The notes: generated from the letters alone by a model not told the origin. Positions 17,134-27,798 are shown, counted from the first letter of the stretch. The stretch is 64,000 bases of DNA from Francisellaceae bacterium (GCA_018703155.1 JABJGS010000039.1:1-64000), one strand, 5' to 3'. Program-made: numbers and translations.

Positions 17134-19065
17134 TCAATCTTCGCTCATGTTAATAAGCACTTGCCCTGTGCTTACAAAATCACCAACTTTACAAGTTATA
17201 GCATTTATTGTTTTAGTTTTACCAATTGATATTGAATGCTCCATTTTCATTGCTTCAAGAACAATGACAACAGTACCAGTTTTCACTTTATCACCGTTTT
17301 GAGCATTTACTTGCCTGATCACACCAGACATTGGGCTTGTGATAATATTTTCATCATGTTCATTTATGCCTATGGAGTAATGACCTCTAGTTGTGAAGTT
17401 GAAATCATACTTTGCAAAAGTTAAAAAGCAATTGGTCTCAGTTATATGGAAATATGCTTTTGTAAATTCACCATCAATTTTCATTGAAAGTGAATTATTT
17501 TCAATAGTAATGTCAGTGGCATTATGCTCACAATTATTTGTAATGATTTGCCATGAGGCAACATTAACTAAAATTGCTTCTAAATTATAAATTTCACTAT
17601 TGAACCCTAAAGTTGCTTTAAAGCAACTGGAGGAGTTAACTCGTAGAGATAAGCAGGAAGATGTCACCTGTAAAGCCATAGTAGCAATAATTAGAGCTTT
17701 ATTTATAACATCATCTGGTGCTGTAATGATGTCAATATCATTATTGTCTAAAGTCTGGGTGTTATAAGAAAAATTTCTAAATTTATTCGAGGATATTATT
17801 TGTCGTAAGAAAGTAATATTATTAGTAAGTCCAAATATTGCATAATTATTTAAAAAATCAGATTAATTATTTACTGCCGTATCTCTATCTTTTCCATAGG
17901 CGATAACTTTAGACAACATTGGGTCGTAAAACATACTTACGTTAGTTCCAGTAGTGACTCCGTTATCTATTCTGATATCAGTGGCAGTTTGTTCTTGAAT
18001 ATACTCTATTGTACCTGTTGCTGGGAGAAAATCATTTGCGGGATCTTCTGCATAAATACGACACTCAATCGCATGTCCTGAATTTGTAATTTCATTTTGC
18101 GTAAATGGAATAGCGATGCCATTGGCAATTTCAATTTGTAGTTTTACAATATCAATGCCGGTTATCATTTCAGTTACAGGATGTTCTACTTGTAGTCTGG
18201 TATTAACCTCTAAAAAATAAAAAGCATTATCTTCAACTAAAAATTCAAATGTTCCAACACCCTCATAACCTAATTGATTGGTGGCATGAGTAACACATGC
18301 AAACATTTTTTCTTTTATTTCTTGATTCATATCAATAGCTGGAGCTTCTTCAATTACTTTTTGATGGCGACGCTGTAATGAGCAATCACGCTCAAATAGA
18401 TGTATGACATTTCCTTGCTGGTCTGCGGCTATCTGAATTTCAATGTGCCGGGCTGCAGTTAGAAATTTTTCAGCCAATAGGCAGGAGTCACCAAATGCTC
18501 CAAGTGCTTCACGTCGACAAGATTCAATAGCTGGTATTAATTCAGATTTTTTGTATACAATGCGCATACCTTTGCCGCCACCACCACAGCTAGCTTTTAT
18601 AAGCATGGGATATCCAATCATAGAGACAAGATTATCTAGATTGCTATTGTCATCTTTAATTATGCCACCAGGTAGAAGAGGCACCATAGCTTTTTTCATA
18701 AATTCTTTTGCTAGGGCTTTATTACCCATAACTTCTATAGTTTTAGTTGTAGGTCCAATAAATTTGATTCCTGCAGACTCAAGAGTTTTAGCAAAGTTAC
18801 TGTTTTCTGATAAGAAACCATAACCTGGATGAACTGCATCAATATTATATTTTTTAGCTAAGGAGACTATCTTGTCAATATTTAGGTAGCTATCAACAGC
18901 TGGCGAGTTACCTAAACAATATGCCTCATCAGCAATCAAGGCATGTTTGCTATATTTATCTGCATAAGAGTAAACAGCTATGGAGCAGATATTAAGTTCT
19001 CTAAGAGTCTTAATGATTCGGCAGGCAATTTCACCGCGGTTTGCTATTAATATTCTGTTAAACAT
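17134..19065 (-). pseudogene. mccA: Methylcrotonyl-CoA carboxylase biotin subunit, in-frame stop
   Basis: Biotin-carboxylase/carrier subunit (LiuD) that carboxylates biotin for 3-methylcrotonyl-CoA. The N-part has the biotin carboxylase ATP-grasp with KASCGGGGKGMRIV and FLEVNTRLQVEHPVTE. The C-part ends in the biotinyl domain with VLEAMKMEHSI. One TAA at 17863-17865 divides them; the frame is otherwise continuous and would give 642 residues, near the normal size. The text after the stop (SDFLNNYAIFGLTNNITFL) continues family sequence, so a single nonsense change is the simplest reading. The upstream fragment lacks the last part of the biotin carboxylase domain, so separate subunits are unlikely. 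It is separated from liuC by an inserted spike gene. Confidence 0.88.
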
Positions 19066-19397
19066 TCTATTTTTTCATTTGAGGATTTGTAGAATATTTT
19101 ATCATGTAGCGTGTTGTGACCTCCACTATATGACGAAGTTTAGATGAAAAGCCTTGAATTTGTCTTTTGAGCATATAGTTAACAGATAATTTTATCTAAA
19201 GATTAACCGTGGATTGCTAGGTGAATGACTATGTTGGTTGGTGATTGTAACAAATTTCAGATATAGCCTAGCGAGATAATTGTGAGATTCATACAGCTAG
19301 CATCATCTTAGCTAATGCAAATGGTCAATAATAATGATTAGTGGTAGTTAGCGTATATCCTATTTTGTTAAGATGATAAATTAGATAAAATTTATCG
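19066..19397. other. Gene-free stretch between mccA and the spike-like gene
   Basis: A divergent intergenic region of 332 bases. It must hold promoters for both mccA (minus) and the spike-like gene (plus). No convincing operator, repeat or target-site duplication is seen. Confidence 0.4.
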
Positions 19398-21062
19398 ATG
19401 TCATTTCATGCTTATATTAAAGATCATAATAATATAGATGTTCTATCTGTAGCTTTAGTAAATATAGAAAATTATTTATATTGTTCAGGATATTTTGAAT
19501 ATCATATAGACTTGATATGTTCCGGAAAAACATTGGACGTATTTGAATTATATGAATTAGTTTTTGCAGATAGAGTTCAAGTATGTATATTTAAAAAAAT
19601 AATACAAACAAATTTGTTAAATGATGGGAAATATAGAGTGAAGACTCTTGCTTGCTCACCTCAATCTTTACTTCAAAGTATATATAAACAAAAAAGTTGG
19701 CTCAAAACAAGTATTGGAAATATAGTTCATGACTTAGTTAGTCCTATGCAAGATAAATTTAATATGCGTGTGATTATTGAGATGCAAGATGAAAAATATT
19801 TTTTCATCCAAAGGAGTCATAATAATTTCAAGTGCTTATATGACATTTTACAAGAGTATAACGCTGTCGTTCATATAAGTATGATTAATTGTGTTTTGCA
19901 ATTTAAAATAATATCTCAACAAGAGCAGGTGATTAATATTCATGATATAGATGCTATTGAAATATCTTTAAAACAAAAATTAAATTCTAAAGAGGTTATG
20001 CTAGGGCCATATATAAAAAAAACATGCCGTGTCTATAAAGGAGAAAATAATTCTTTTAGCTCAACTAAAGTTAAAGAGCTGCAAATTATAGGCACAAAAC
20101 ATAATATAAAAGTAGGGCAGCAGGTTGTTTATAATGGTGATAGATATACTGTTAGTGTGATTGGGTTTTGTTATAGAACATATAAAGGATATGACTTAGT
20201 TGTTAATATATTTTTAGTCGAGGACTTGGAAATAAATAAACATCAAAATGAAGGGGTATTACTTGGCTATGCTAAAGTGGAAAAGGTATATACAGAAAAT
20301 AATAGCATGTTCATTCAGTCATTGTTGGATGATAATAGGGAGCTTCCTTTGCCAATCATGCCAATTATAAGTCTGCGAAATTCAAAAACACTTAATGTCA
20401 GACATTCATACAAACGAAACAGTACTGTCATGGTGGCAAGATTATATAACACTGATAACTTTATTGCTTTGCCATGCGCATATGATGAATTAAATAAAAG
20501 TATTACATCATATAAGGAGGATGCATTGCTGCAAAGCACCGAAACATATTTATCTTTAAGTGAGTCAGGAATTAAATTTTATGTTAGCTCGCTTTGTCAA
20601 AACATGACATGTGAACAATGGAATATAAATACAGATAAGTTACATTATTCCTCAGAGAGGATGACAATTGAAAATGTGGAAAAAAAGATTGTAGATGTAA
20701 CCGATATGGTTAATTTTAGTATTAAAGATGAGATGGAGATGGAAAGTAAGACAATTACAGTTGATGCACCACGAATAAATTACAATAGTGAGAAAATTGT
20801 TAGAGATATTGATAATGTAGAGGCAAAATTTGATCAGCTATTGATAGAGAATAAAGAAGGACAGTTGCTAATTGATAAACTAATTGTTAATGGTGAAACA
20901 TTAAATCTATCTGTAAATAATATTCATGTGAATTCATCTGACATTACACTCCAGACCTCAGGTGCAAGTATAAGAATATCAAGAACAGCTATTGATGTTA
21001 GTGCTAGCACTGTTAATCTAGGGCGTGGCTTTGTAGTGTATAATGGCGTGGTGATCAATTGA
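19398..21062 (+). CDS. VgrG-like (gp27/gp5-type) spike protein, divergent
   Basis: A 554-residue protein whose layout resembles VgrG and phage tail-spike proteins. Residues about 85-175 look like the gp27-type domain (SLLQSIYKQK, then FFIQRSHNNFKCLYDILQEYNAVVHI, comparable to the VgrG QYRESDFDFLxRLLEEEG segment). Residues about 285-330 could be the gp5 OB-fold (VLLGYAKVEKVY). The C-terminus is a run of short beta repeats ending IRISRTAIDVSASTVNLG, typical of a spike needle. The assignment is by pattern, with no alignment. No other secretion or phage gene is nearby. It is inserted, in opposite orientation, between liuC and mccA, and looks more AT-rich than the metabolic genes beside it. A weak ribosome site makes the start uncertain. 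Confidence 0.55.
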   Translation: MSFHAYIKDHNNIDVLSVALVNIENYLYCSGYFEYHIDLICSGKTLDVFELYELVFADRVQVCIFKKIIQTNLLNDGKYRVKTLACSPQSLLQSIYKQKSWLKTSIGNIVHDLVSPMQDKFNMRVIIEMQDEKYFFIQRSHNNFKCLYDILQEYNAVVHISMINCVLQFKIISQQEQVINIHDIDAIEISLKQKLNSKEVMLGPYIKKTCRVYKGENNSFSSTKVKELQIIGTKHNIKVGQQVVYNGDRYTVSVIGFCYRTYKGYDLVVNIFLVEDLEINKHQNEGVLLGYAKVEKVYTENNSMFIQSLLDDNRELPLPIMPIISLRNSKTLNVRHSYKRNSTVMVARLYNTDNFIALPCAYDELNKSITSYKEDALLQSTETYLSLSESGIKFYVSSLCQNMTCEQWNINTDKLHYSSERMTIENVEKKIVDVTDMVNFSIKDEMEMESKTITVDAPRINYNSEKIVRDIDNVEAKFDQLLIENKEGQLLIDKLIVNGETLNLSVNNIHVNSSDITLQTSGASIRISRTAIDVSASTVNLGRGFVVYNGVVIN

Positions 21063-21065
21063 AAT

Positions 21066-21115
21066 AATTAGTGATTTTTATAATTAAGACTTAAAGTCAT
21101 ATATACTCACTAATT
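21066..21115. terminator. Bidirectional hairpin between convergent genes
   Basis: AATTAGTGA (21066-21074) and TCACTAATT (21107-21115) are exact inverted repeats enclosing a second short palindrome (GACTTAAAGTC). Placed between the spike gene stop and the convergent 117-codon ORF, this fits a shared terminator. Confidence 0.4.
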
Positions 21116-21469
21116 CTATTTAGGACACCTAGGCCTAGGAACAGCAGGTCGACTTGGGCGAATATCATGTCCCAATCTATTATTTTGCTGGACGACTCTG
21201 CTTAGATTTTGATTAACACCAAAATTAACGTTTTCATCATCAATATTCACTTTTATCATATATCCTTGGATTAGAGCTTGTGTATACATTTTTCCAGGCT
21301 CTGGTGCGCCCATAGCACCATTTCTAAAGGTATGCCCCGAGACATTAATGATGGAAATATCACTGGTTGCAAATTGCTCTCTTTCTCTTATTTTATTAAT
21401 TATAGATTCTATTTGAGTGTCAGATAGCCTTACAGACTCTTTATTGTTTCTTTTATTTTTATTAGGCAT
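21116..21469 (-). CDS. Hypothetical protein (117 aa), convergent with the spike gene
   Basis: Unrecognised protein starting MPNKNKRNNKESV, preceded by a good AGAGAG ribosome site. A charged N-tail is followed by a helix (SDTQIESIINKIREREQF). The middle contains SGHTFRNGAMGAPEPGKMY, and the C-tail is Arg/Pro-rich (RPSRPAVPRPRCPK). There is no signal peptide or membrane segment. It is not a PAAR protein by motif. Sharing the insert with a VgrG-like gene, it could be a cargo, adaptor or immunity-type partner, but that is inference from position only. Confidence 0.6.
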   Translation of the reverse strand: MPNKNKRNNKESVRLSDTQIESIINKIREREQFATSDISIINVSGHTFRNGAMGAPEPGKMYTQALIQGYMIKVNIDDENVNFGVNQNLSRVVQQNNRLGHDIRPSRPAVPRPRCPK

Positions 21470-21812
21470 AGCTCTCTCTATTTACATTATTATTGATTTC
21501 TTTTTTTAAAGTATAGATTAAAAAAGTCATGAAAATGTAATATAACTTGATTGTAGTCGTACAATAACAAGTGTGTAGTATCATCAGATGCAGTTTATAT
21601 TATACATGCTAATTATAATTGTATATTAAGAATTATTTTCCCAAAATTGTATAATGAGTAAATATAAAATCGATTATAAAATATATAGCTAGAATAGTTG
21701 ATGGCATATTATAGTCATTTTTTGTAATTCACAAAATTTATTGTCAGATGTAATCCTGCAATCCCATGTGATGTCAGGATGTTTGCATGGGTATACTCAA
21801 CAAAGTAGGAGC
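21470..21812. other. Gene-free stretch between the 117-aa ORF and liuC
   Basis: 343 bases of very AT-rich sequence forming the right end of the insertion in the liu cluster. A 6-bp inverted repeat CCCATG/CATGGG near 21767-21790 follows the liuC stop and might help end transcription. No gene is seen. Confidence 0.4.
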
Positions 21813-22580
21813 TTAAGGCATGTTTTTATTTAAAAAGGCTTGAATACCAGCTTGGCCTTCTTCTGATACTCTAAGTTTAGCAATAAGGTTGCAATAATAT
21901 TCTTGGCTGTGTTTTATATCTTTTATATTGTCTTTATCGAGCATGGTCTTTACATTAGCCAGTGCATTTTTCCCTAAATGACATATTTTATTGGCAAGCT
22001 CAAATGTATCACTATCTAAATCTTCATTGCTACAAATTTCATGTACTAAATTTGCATCTTTAGCTTCTTTAGCGGTAAATCTTTTAGCTGTAAGCATCCA
22101 GTATTTAGCAACTCTGTTACCTAGAGCTTGGGTTATGTATGGGGAAATAATTGCTGGTACAAGACCTAGTTTTACTTCAGATAGACAAAAGCTTGATTTC
22201 TCTGCGCAAATAGCTATATCACAGGCAGAAATCAGGCCAACACCGCCACCAAAAGCACTGCCTTGAACTTTAGCAATTGTAGGTTTTGGGCAAGAGTAAA
22301 TAGTAAATAGCATATCAGAAAGAGTTTTAGCATCATTAAAGTTATCTTGCTCTGAATAGTTAATCATATTTTGCATATGATTTAAATCTGCTCCTGCACA
22401 GAAGTTTTCACCATTACTATGTAGTATTATGACTTTAACCTTTGGGTTATCAGACATTGTTTGGAAGCTATTTTGTAAAGATGTTATCATTTCCGCATTA
22501 AATGCATGATGAACATCTGGACGATTTAGCCCTATATAACCAATGTTAGATTCAATTTTAGATAGTATTGGGGCTGACAT
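21813..22580 (-). CDS. liuC: Methylglutaconyl-CoA hydratase (enoyl-CoA hydratase family)
   Basis: Crotonase-fold enzyme hydrating 3-methylglutaconyl-CoA to HMG-CoA in leucine breakdown. It shows RPDVHHAFNAEMI near the N-terminus, the oxyanion-hole motif GENFCAGADLNHM, and GSAFGGGVGLISACDIAI. I start at ATG 22580 (255 aa) with AAGGAAG just upstream, since a longer frame adds an unrelated N-tail reaching back into mccB. It begins ten bases after the mccB stop, so it is co-transcribed with ivd, thiolase and mccB. The specific substrate is inferred from the cluster; the sequence alone says crotonase family. Confidence 0.9.
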   Translation of the reverse strand: MSAPILSKIESNIGYIGLNRPDVHHAFNAEMITSLQNSFQTMSDNPKVKVIILHSNGENFCAGADLNHMQNMINYSEQDNFNDAKTLSDMLFTIYSCPKPTIAKVQGSAFGGGVGLISACDIAICAEKSSFCLSEVKLGLVPAIISPYITQALGNRVAKYWMLTAKRFTAKEAKDANLVHEICSNEDLDSDTFELANKICHLGKNALANVKTMLDKDNIKDIKHSQEYYCNLIAKLRVSEEGQAGIQAFLNKNMP

Positions 22581-22590
22581 TAATGCTTCC

Positions 22591-24198
22591 TTACATTCTG
22601 AATACGCCAAAATTAGTATTAGGAATATCTGCTTGCGCACATACACTAAGAGCTAAGCCTAAGATATCTCTAGTTTGAATAGGATCTATAATCCCATCAT
22701 CCCAAATTCTGGCACTAGAGTAGTATGCATCACTTTGTTCTGCAAAATCTGATGATATTTTGTCTTCTAGTTTTGCAACTTCATTTTCAGTTAGTTTTTG
22801 GCCTTGTTTTTTTAGTTTAGCTTGTTGTACTTGTGACATAACTTTAGCTGCTTGCTCACCGCCCATGACAGCTGTTTTGGCGTTTGGCCAGATCCAGAGA
22901 AATCTTGGATCATAAGCTCTGCCACACATACCATAGTTCCCAGCACCGTAGCTGCCACCGACAATCACTGTAAGTTTGGGGATCTTAGCATTAGCAACAG
23001 CCATAACCATTTTAGCACCGTGTTTTGCTATACCTTCTGCCTCATATTTGCTTCCAACCATAAAGCCTGTAATATTTTGTAGAAATAAAAGTGGTATTTT
23101 CCTTTGGCAGCAAAGTTGAATAAAGTGAGCGCCTTTTTGCGCTGATTCACTAAATAAAACACCGTTATTAGCTATTATGCCAACAGGGAATCCATGGATG
23201 TGAGAAAAACCACATACTAAAGTATCACCATAGTGTGTTTTAAATTCATCAAGGTTGGAATCATCAGTTAATCTGGCAATGATTTCTCTAATATCAAATG
23301 GTATTTTAGGATCATTAGGTATTATACCCATAATATCCTCTATTGGATATTTGGGTGGTAAGTACTCATCATTTTGTTTAATACTTGAGATTGGCGCTGG
23401 AAGGGATGCAACAATTTTTCTTGCTATGTCGAGGGCATGATGATCATTTTCAGCAAAATGGTCTGAAACACCAGATTTTTTACAATGTACATTTGCTCCG
23501 CCTAAGTCTTCCGCTGACACTACTTCACCAGTGGCAGCTTTTACTAAAGGTGGTCCTGCTAAAAAAATTGTTGCCTGATCTTTTACCATAATAGACTCAT
23601 CAGCCATCGCTGGGACGTATGCTCCCCCAGCTGTACATGAGCCCATAACAACAGCTATTTGGCAAATACCGTTAGCAGACATATTAGCTTGGTTGAAAAA
23701 AATTCTTCCGAAGTGTTCTCTATCTGGAAATACTTCGCTTTGATGGGGTAGGTTGGCACCACCTGAGTCAACCAAATATATACATGGTAAATTATTTTCT
23801 TGGGCTATAGCTTGGGCGCGCAAGTGTTTTTTTACTGTGATTGGATAGTAAGTGCCTCCTTTTACGGTGGCATCATTTACAATAATTATACATGCTTGAT
23901 TATTAACATAACCGATACCAGAGATAATACCAGCAGAAGCAATATTCGCATCATACATATCAAAAGCTGCAAGTTGAGATAACTCTAAAAAAGCACTACC
24001 AGTATCGATAAGATACTCAATACGATCCCTTGGAAGTAGTTTCCCTCTAGATGTATGCTTGGCATTTGCTTTTTCTCCACCACCTTGTTTAATTGCTTCA
24101 ACTCTATCATACAAAGTATCTAATAAACTTTGATAAGCCGAGGCATTACTTTTAAATACCATTGATGATACGTCTATGTTGCTTACTATGCTTGGCAT
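22591..24198 (-). CDS. mccB: Methylcrotonyl-CoA carboxylase carboxyltransferase subunit
   Basis: Beta subunit (LiuB) that transfers the carboxyl group from biotin to 3-methylcrotonyl-CoA. The 535-residue length is standard. It has the two crotonase-like halves of acyl-CoA carboxylases, with [33 protein letters not shown] in the first and [11 protein letters not shown] plus [22 protein letters not shown] in the second. It appears fully intact, in contrast to its partner mccA. It begins five bases after the thiolase gene, consistent with one operon. Without a functional mccA it would have no biotin carrier unless one is supplied elsewhere. Confidence 0.95.
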   Translation of the reverse strand: MPSIVSNIDVSSMVFKSNASAYQSLLDTLYDRVEAIKQGGGEKANAKHTSRGKLLPRDRIEYLIDTGSAFLELSQLAAFDMYDANIASAGIISGIGYVNNQACIIIVNDATVKGGTYYPITVKKHLRAQAIAQENNLPCIYLVDSGGANLPHQSEVFPDREHFGRIFFNQANMSANGICQIAVVMGSCTAGGAYVPAMADESIMVKDQATIFLAGPPLVKAATGEVVSAEDLGGANVHCKKSGVSDHFAENDHHALDIARKIVASLPAPISSIKQNDEYLPPKYPIEDIMGIIPNDPKIPFDIREIIARLTDDSNLDEFKTHYGDTLVCGFSHIHGFPVGIIANNGVLFSESAQKGAHFIQLCCQRKIPLLFLQNITGFMVGSKYEAEGIAKHGAKMVMAVANAKIPKLTVIVGGSYGAGNYGMCGRAYDPRFLWIWPNAKTAVMGGEQAAKVMSQVQQAKLKKQGQKLTENEVAKLEDKISSDFAEQSDAYYSSARIWDDGIIDPIQTRDILGLALSVCAQADIPNTNFGVFRM

Positions 24199-24202
24199 GA
24201 GT

Positions 24203-25393
24203 TTAGATCCTTTCTATTGCAATTGCAGTAGCTTCACCACCACCTATACATAGTGATGCAACTCCTTTTGATAAATCATTTTTTTGTAATGCTGAAATTA
24301 ACGTACATAAAATTCTTGTTCCTGTAGCACCCACTGGATGTCCAAGAGCACAAGCTCCACCATGGATATTTACTTTAGCATGATCTAATTTCAGGTCATG
24401 CATTGCGGCCATTGTTACGACAGCAAAAGCCTCATTAATTTCAAATAAATCTACGTCATTGATTGACCAGTTGGCTTTGTTCAATACTTTAGAAATTGCA
24501 CCAATTGGGGCAGTAGTAAACCATGCAGGCTCGTGTGCATTAGTTGCATGGGCTACAATTTTGGCAACTGGTGTTAGAGATAATGATTTTGCTTGTGATT
24601 CGCGCATCATAATAAGTGCGGCAGCACCATCAGAGATTGAGCTGGAGTTAGCTGCGGTTACTGTGCCATTTTTTTTAAATGCAGGTTTTAAATGAGGAAT
24701 TTTATCCGGTCTAGCAACTTTAGGTGTTTCATCTTCTAGTACTGTTACATTCTCTCTTTTGATTTTTATATCAACTGCGGTAATTTCATTTTTAAAGAGG
24801 CCTTTTTCAGTAGCTGCTCTGGCACGTTGTAAAGACTCTAACGCAAATTCATCTTGAGATTCTCTACTGAAATTATATTTAGTCGCAGTATCATCAGCGT
24901 AAGCACCCATAAGTTTGCCTGGCTCATAAGCATCTTCCAAGCCATCAACAAACATATGATCAAGAACTTGTCCGTGGCCCATGCGCATTCCAGAGCGAGC
25001 TTTAGGCAAAATATACGGGGTTTGTGTCATATTTTCTATACCAGCAGCAACCATAACACTAGCACTATTTGCAACGAGACTATCATGAGCCATCATAGTT
25101 GCTTGCATGCCTGAGCCACACATTTTATTAACTGTAGTACATCCAGTAGTGTTTAATAGACCAGCACCAAGAGCTGCTTGTCTTGCAGGGGCTTGCTTTA
25201 AACCTGCAGATAGTACACAGCCAACAATAGCTTGTTCTACTTGTTCAGCTTGAAGATTTGCACGTTCAAGCGCAGCTTTAATTACAATACTACCAAGTTC
25301 TGTTGCGCTAGTATTAGAATATACTCCTTGAAAAGCTCCGATTGGAGTTCTAGCATAACTTACTATAACAATTGGATCGTCAGTATTATTCAT
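24203..25393 (-). CDS. Acetyl-CoA C-acetyltransferase (thiolase II)
   Basis: Interconverts acetoacetyl-CoA and two acetyl-CoA. Thiolase hallmarks are the nucleophile Cys92 in [12 protein letters not shown], the catalytic His in [14 protein letters not shown], and the C-terminal Cys in SLCIGGGEA. The 396-residue length is normal for biosynthetic/AtoB-type thiolases. Good ribosome site GGAG. Placed between ivd and mccB, it can process acetoacetyl-CoA from leucine and, after activation, acetoacetate from tyrosine. No acetoacetate CoA-transferase is found in the window. Confidence 0.93.
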   Translation of the reverse strand: MNNTDDPIVIVSYARTPIGAFQGVYSNTSATELGSIVIKAALERANLQAEQVEQAIVGCVLSAGLKQAPARQAALGAGLLNTTGCTTVNKMCGSGMQATMMAHDSLVANSASVMVAAGIENMTQTPYILPKARSGMRMGHGQVLDHMFVDGLEDAYEPGKLMGAYADDTATKYNFSRESQDEFALESLQRARAATEKGLFKNEITAVDIKIKRENVTVLEDETPKVARPDKIPHLKPAFKKNGTVTAANSSSISDGAAALIMMRESQAKSLSLTPVAKIVAHATNAHEPAWFTTAPIGAISKVLNKANWSINDVDLFEINEAFAVVTMAAMHDLKLDHAKVNIHGGACALGHPVGATGTRILCTLISALQKNDLSKGVASLCIGGGEATAIAIERI

Positions 25394-25408
25394 TTTAATT
25401 TCTCCACA

Positions 25409-26572
25409 CTAAGGCTTTGTCTGATTAAATATCTCGCGACCAATTAACATTCGGCGGATCTCAGAAGTTCCAGCCCCTATTTCATATAACTTGGCATCAC
25501 GTAGAAGTCTTCCAGCTTTATATTCATTTATATAACCGTTACCACCAAGACACTGTATTGCTTGTAATGCCATTTGTGTGGCTTGTTCTGCAGGAAATAA
25601 GATAGCAGAAGCGGCATCTCTATTAGTTATGTTACCTTTATCACAAGCGATAGCGGTATTGTATACCAAAGATCGACAAGCATTTAGGATCGTATACATA
25701 TCAGCCACTTTGCCTTGCATTAGCTGAAATTCACCAATGGCTTTACCAAATTGTTTTCGCTCATGGAGATATGGAATTACGACATCAAGACAAGCTTGCA
25801 TAATACCTAGTGGTCCTCCGGCCAAAACAACACGCTCAAAATTTAAACCACTCATGAGAACTTCAATACCACAATTTTCTTTGCCAATAATATTGCTAAT
25901 AGGTATGGAGCAATTATCAAAAACTAATTCGCAAGTATTAGAGCCACGCATACCTAATTTATCTAGTTTTTGTGCAGTAGAGAATCCAGGAAAATTTTTC
26001 TCAACAATAAATGCAGTGATGCCACGTGAATTTTTTTCAGGATCAGTTTTAGCATAAACCACTATAGTATCAGCATCAGGACCATTAGTGATCCACATTT
26101 TAGTGCCATTTAATATATAGTTGTTACCACTTTTTTCTGCATAGAGCTTCATACTTACTACATCAGAACCAGAGTTGGATTCACTCATTGCTAGGGCGCC
26201 AACATGTTCACCTGAGATTAATTTGGGTAGGTATTTACTTTTTTGCTCGTTATTACCATTTAAGTTTATTTGGTTAACACAAAGGTTTGAATGTGCACCA
26301 TAGCTTAGGCCTACGGAGGCTGAAGCACGGCTAATTTCTTCCATAGCAATAACATGTTCTAGATATCCCATGTTTGTGCCGCCATACTGTTCATCAACGG
26401 TAATACCTAGAAGTCCCATTTGTCCTAATTTAGGCCAAAGAGCATTTGGAAATTCATTTTCTTGGTCAATGCGCTCTGCTAATGGGGCAATTTCTTGTTG
26501 AGAAAATTTGCGTACAGAATCCCTCAGCAAGTTAGTTACTTCAGGTAGGTTATGATTTAACATCTCTAACAT
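25409..26572 (-). CDS. ivd: Isovaleryl-CoA dehydrogenase
   Basis: FAD-dependent acyl-CoA dehydrogenase (LiuA), oxidising isovaleryl-CoA to 3-methylcrotonyl-CoA. It is 387 residues. Typical motifs are [23 protein letters not shown] and the C-terminal [51 protein letters not shown] contains the glutamate that serves as catalytic base specifically in isovaleryl-CoA dehydrogenases, supporting this over other acyl-CoA dehydrogenases. It is the first gene of the liu operon, with AGGA before ATG 26572, and divergent from an HSD10-like SDR. Confidence 0.93.
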   Translation of the reverse strand: MLEMLNHNLPEVTNLLRDSVRKFSQQEIAPLAERIDQENEFPNALWPKLGQMGLLGITVDEQYGGTNMGYLEHVIAMEEISRASASVGLSYGAHSNLCVNQINLNGNNEQKSKYLPKLISGEHVGALAMSESNSGSDVVSMKLYAEKSGNNYILNGTKMWITNGPDADTIVVYAKTDPEKNSRGITAFIVEKNFPGFSTAQKLDKLGMRGSNTCELVFDNCSIPISNIIGKENCGIEVLMSGLNFERVVLAGGPLGIMQACLDVVIPYLHERKQFGKAIGEFQLMQGKVADMYTILNACRSLVYNTAIACDKGNITNRDAASAILFPAEQATQMALQAIQCLGGNGYINEYKAGRLLRDAKLYEIGAGTSEIRRMLIGREIFNQTKP

Positions 26573-26674
26573 AAATATTTCCTACAATTTTAGCTATGCA
26601 TATGATAGCACTTTTTAGGGTTGCGCGAAGCTTGGCTCGACATGCTAGACTGGCAAAGCTAAAAGGGGAAAATC

Positions 26675-27439
26675 ATGGAACTAAATGAATTGACTGTTAT
26701 GGTTACTGGTGGCGCACAAGGGCTTGGCCTTGCAACAGCCAAACATTTAACCGAACAGGGTGCGCAACTAATATTGTTGGATTTATCTGAAGAGCAATTA
26801 GCTGAAAATGCTGATGAGTTAGGAGCAAGATATTTCGTTGCTGATGTAACAGATGAAGCTAGGATTGGTGAAATTTTCACCCAATTAGCTGATGAGTCAC
26901 ATGTACCAAGAGTTTGCGTGAACTGTGCCGGTATTGTTTTAGCAATGAAAATGTTATCAAGCCAAGGTGACATGGAACCTTCTTCATTTAGGAAGGTTAT
27001 TGAGGTTAACCTAATTGGTACCTATAACATTATGTTCAATGCAGCTAAATGTATGAAAGATCTTGAGCCAATTAATGATGATAATGAGCATGGATTAATT
27101 ATAAATACTTCTTCGGTTGCAGCCTTTGAGGGACAGATAGGCCAGGTGGCTTATAGTGCATCAAAAGGTGGCGTTGCAGCATTAACATTGCCTGCAGCAC
27201 GTGAGTTAGCCAGACATGGAATTAGAGTAAACACTATAGCTCCAGGACTTATGAACACGCCAATGCTAGCAAGTCTGCCAGATGCTGCTAAAGAAAATTT
27301 AATTGCAACAACAGTCTTTCCTAAACGGTTAGGTCATCCTAGTGAATTTGCCATGCTATGTGAACAAGTGATAAGGAATCCACTATTAAATGGTACAACT
27401 ATAAGGCTAGATGGAGGCGTAAGATTAACAGCTAAGTAA
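26675..27439 (+). CDS. HSD10-like short-chain dehydrogenase (3-hydroxyacyl-CoA type)
   Basis: A 254-residue SDR with TGGAQGLGLATA (cofactor glycines), NCAGI, the catalytic serine in INTSSVAAFEGQIGQ, and Tyr/Lys in YSASKGG. The strings TSSVAAFEGQIGQVAYSASKGG and APGLMNTPMLASLP, and the ending LNGTTIRLDGGVRL, are strikingly like mitochondrial type-2 3-hydroxyacyl-CoA dehydrogenase (HSD17B10), which oxidises 2-methyl-3-hydroxybutyryl-CoA in isoleucine degradation. The liu operon runs divergently 102 bases away, so a role in branched-chain acyl-CoA oxidation is plausible. Ribosome site AAAAGGGGAA. Confidence 0.85.
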   Translation: MELNELTVMVTGGAQGLGLATAKHLTEQGAQLILLDLSEEQLAENADELGARYFVADVTDEARIGEIFTQLADESHVPRVCVNCAGIVLAMKMLSSQGDMEPSSFRKVIEVNLIGTYNIMFNAAKCMKDLEPINDDNEHGLIINTSSVAAFEGQIGQVAYSASKGGVAALTLPAARELARHGIRVNTIAPGLMNTPMLASLPDAAKENLIATTVFPKRLGHPSEFAMLCEQVIRNPLLNGTTIRLDGGVRLTAK

Positions 27440-27618
27440 TATAAATATATGATTATTTTTGTTAGCATACAAAATGCGCAGTTCTCAAACTTATCGCTGT
27501 TTTTAGTAAAGTTATAAAATTTTGATGAGTATTTGAAGGTGTAAATAATATTAAAAATATTTTCAATATTGCCTGGCTTCCTATTCGTATGATTTGCATT
27601 CCGTGCTTTCTATTAATT
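27440..27618. other. Gene-free stretch after the HSD10-like gene
   Basis: AT-rich sequence after the stop of the HSD10-like gene, with no supported gene, repeat or clear terminator. It leads into the ankyrin-like remnant at 27619-27747. Confidence 0.4.
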
Positions 27619-27747
27619 TTATTTGGCCTGCTTGTCATGATTATCTACAACACCTTGTATATTAAGTAATAGATTAACAAAATCTATGAGGCCAGCCTCT
27701 ACCGCAGAGATTAAAGTGTCATTATCAACATTTATAGTCTCGGCCAT
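27619..27747 (-). pseudogene. Ankyrin-like fragment (42 codons)
   Basis: A minus-strand frame from ATG 27747 to TAA 27619-27621 reads MAETINVDNDTLISAVEAG, then a helix-like LIDFVNLLLN. The pattern TLISAVEAGxxDFVNLLL resembles an ankyrin repeat (TxLhxAxxxGxxxxVxxLL). No ribosome site is seen. Probably the head of a truncated ankyrin-repeat gene; it may not be expressed. Confidence 0.35.
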
Positions 27748-27760
27748 CACAAATTATTCA

Positions 27761-27798
27761 TGATAGAGTGTAATATGTAGAAATATTATACTCTATCA
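27761..27798. repeat. Long hairpin, 16-bp arms
   Basis: TGATAGAGTGTAATAT (27761-27776) pairs with ATATTATACTCTATCA (27783-27798) at all 16 positions, one being G-U, around the loop GTAGAA. No T-run follows on either strand. It is 13 bases upstream of the 42-codon ankyrin-like fragment. It could be an operator, a terminator or a small mobile-element end. Confidence 0.7.
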
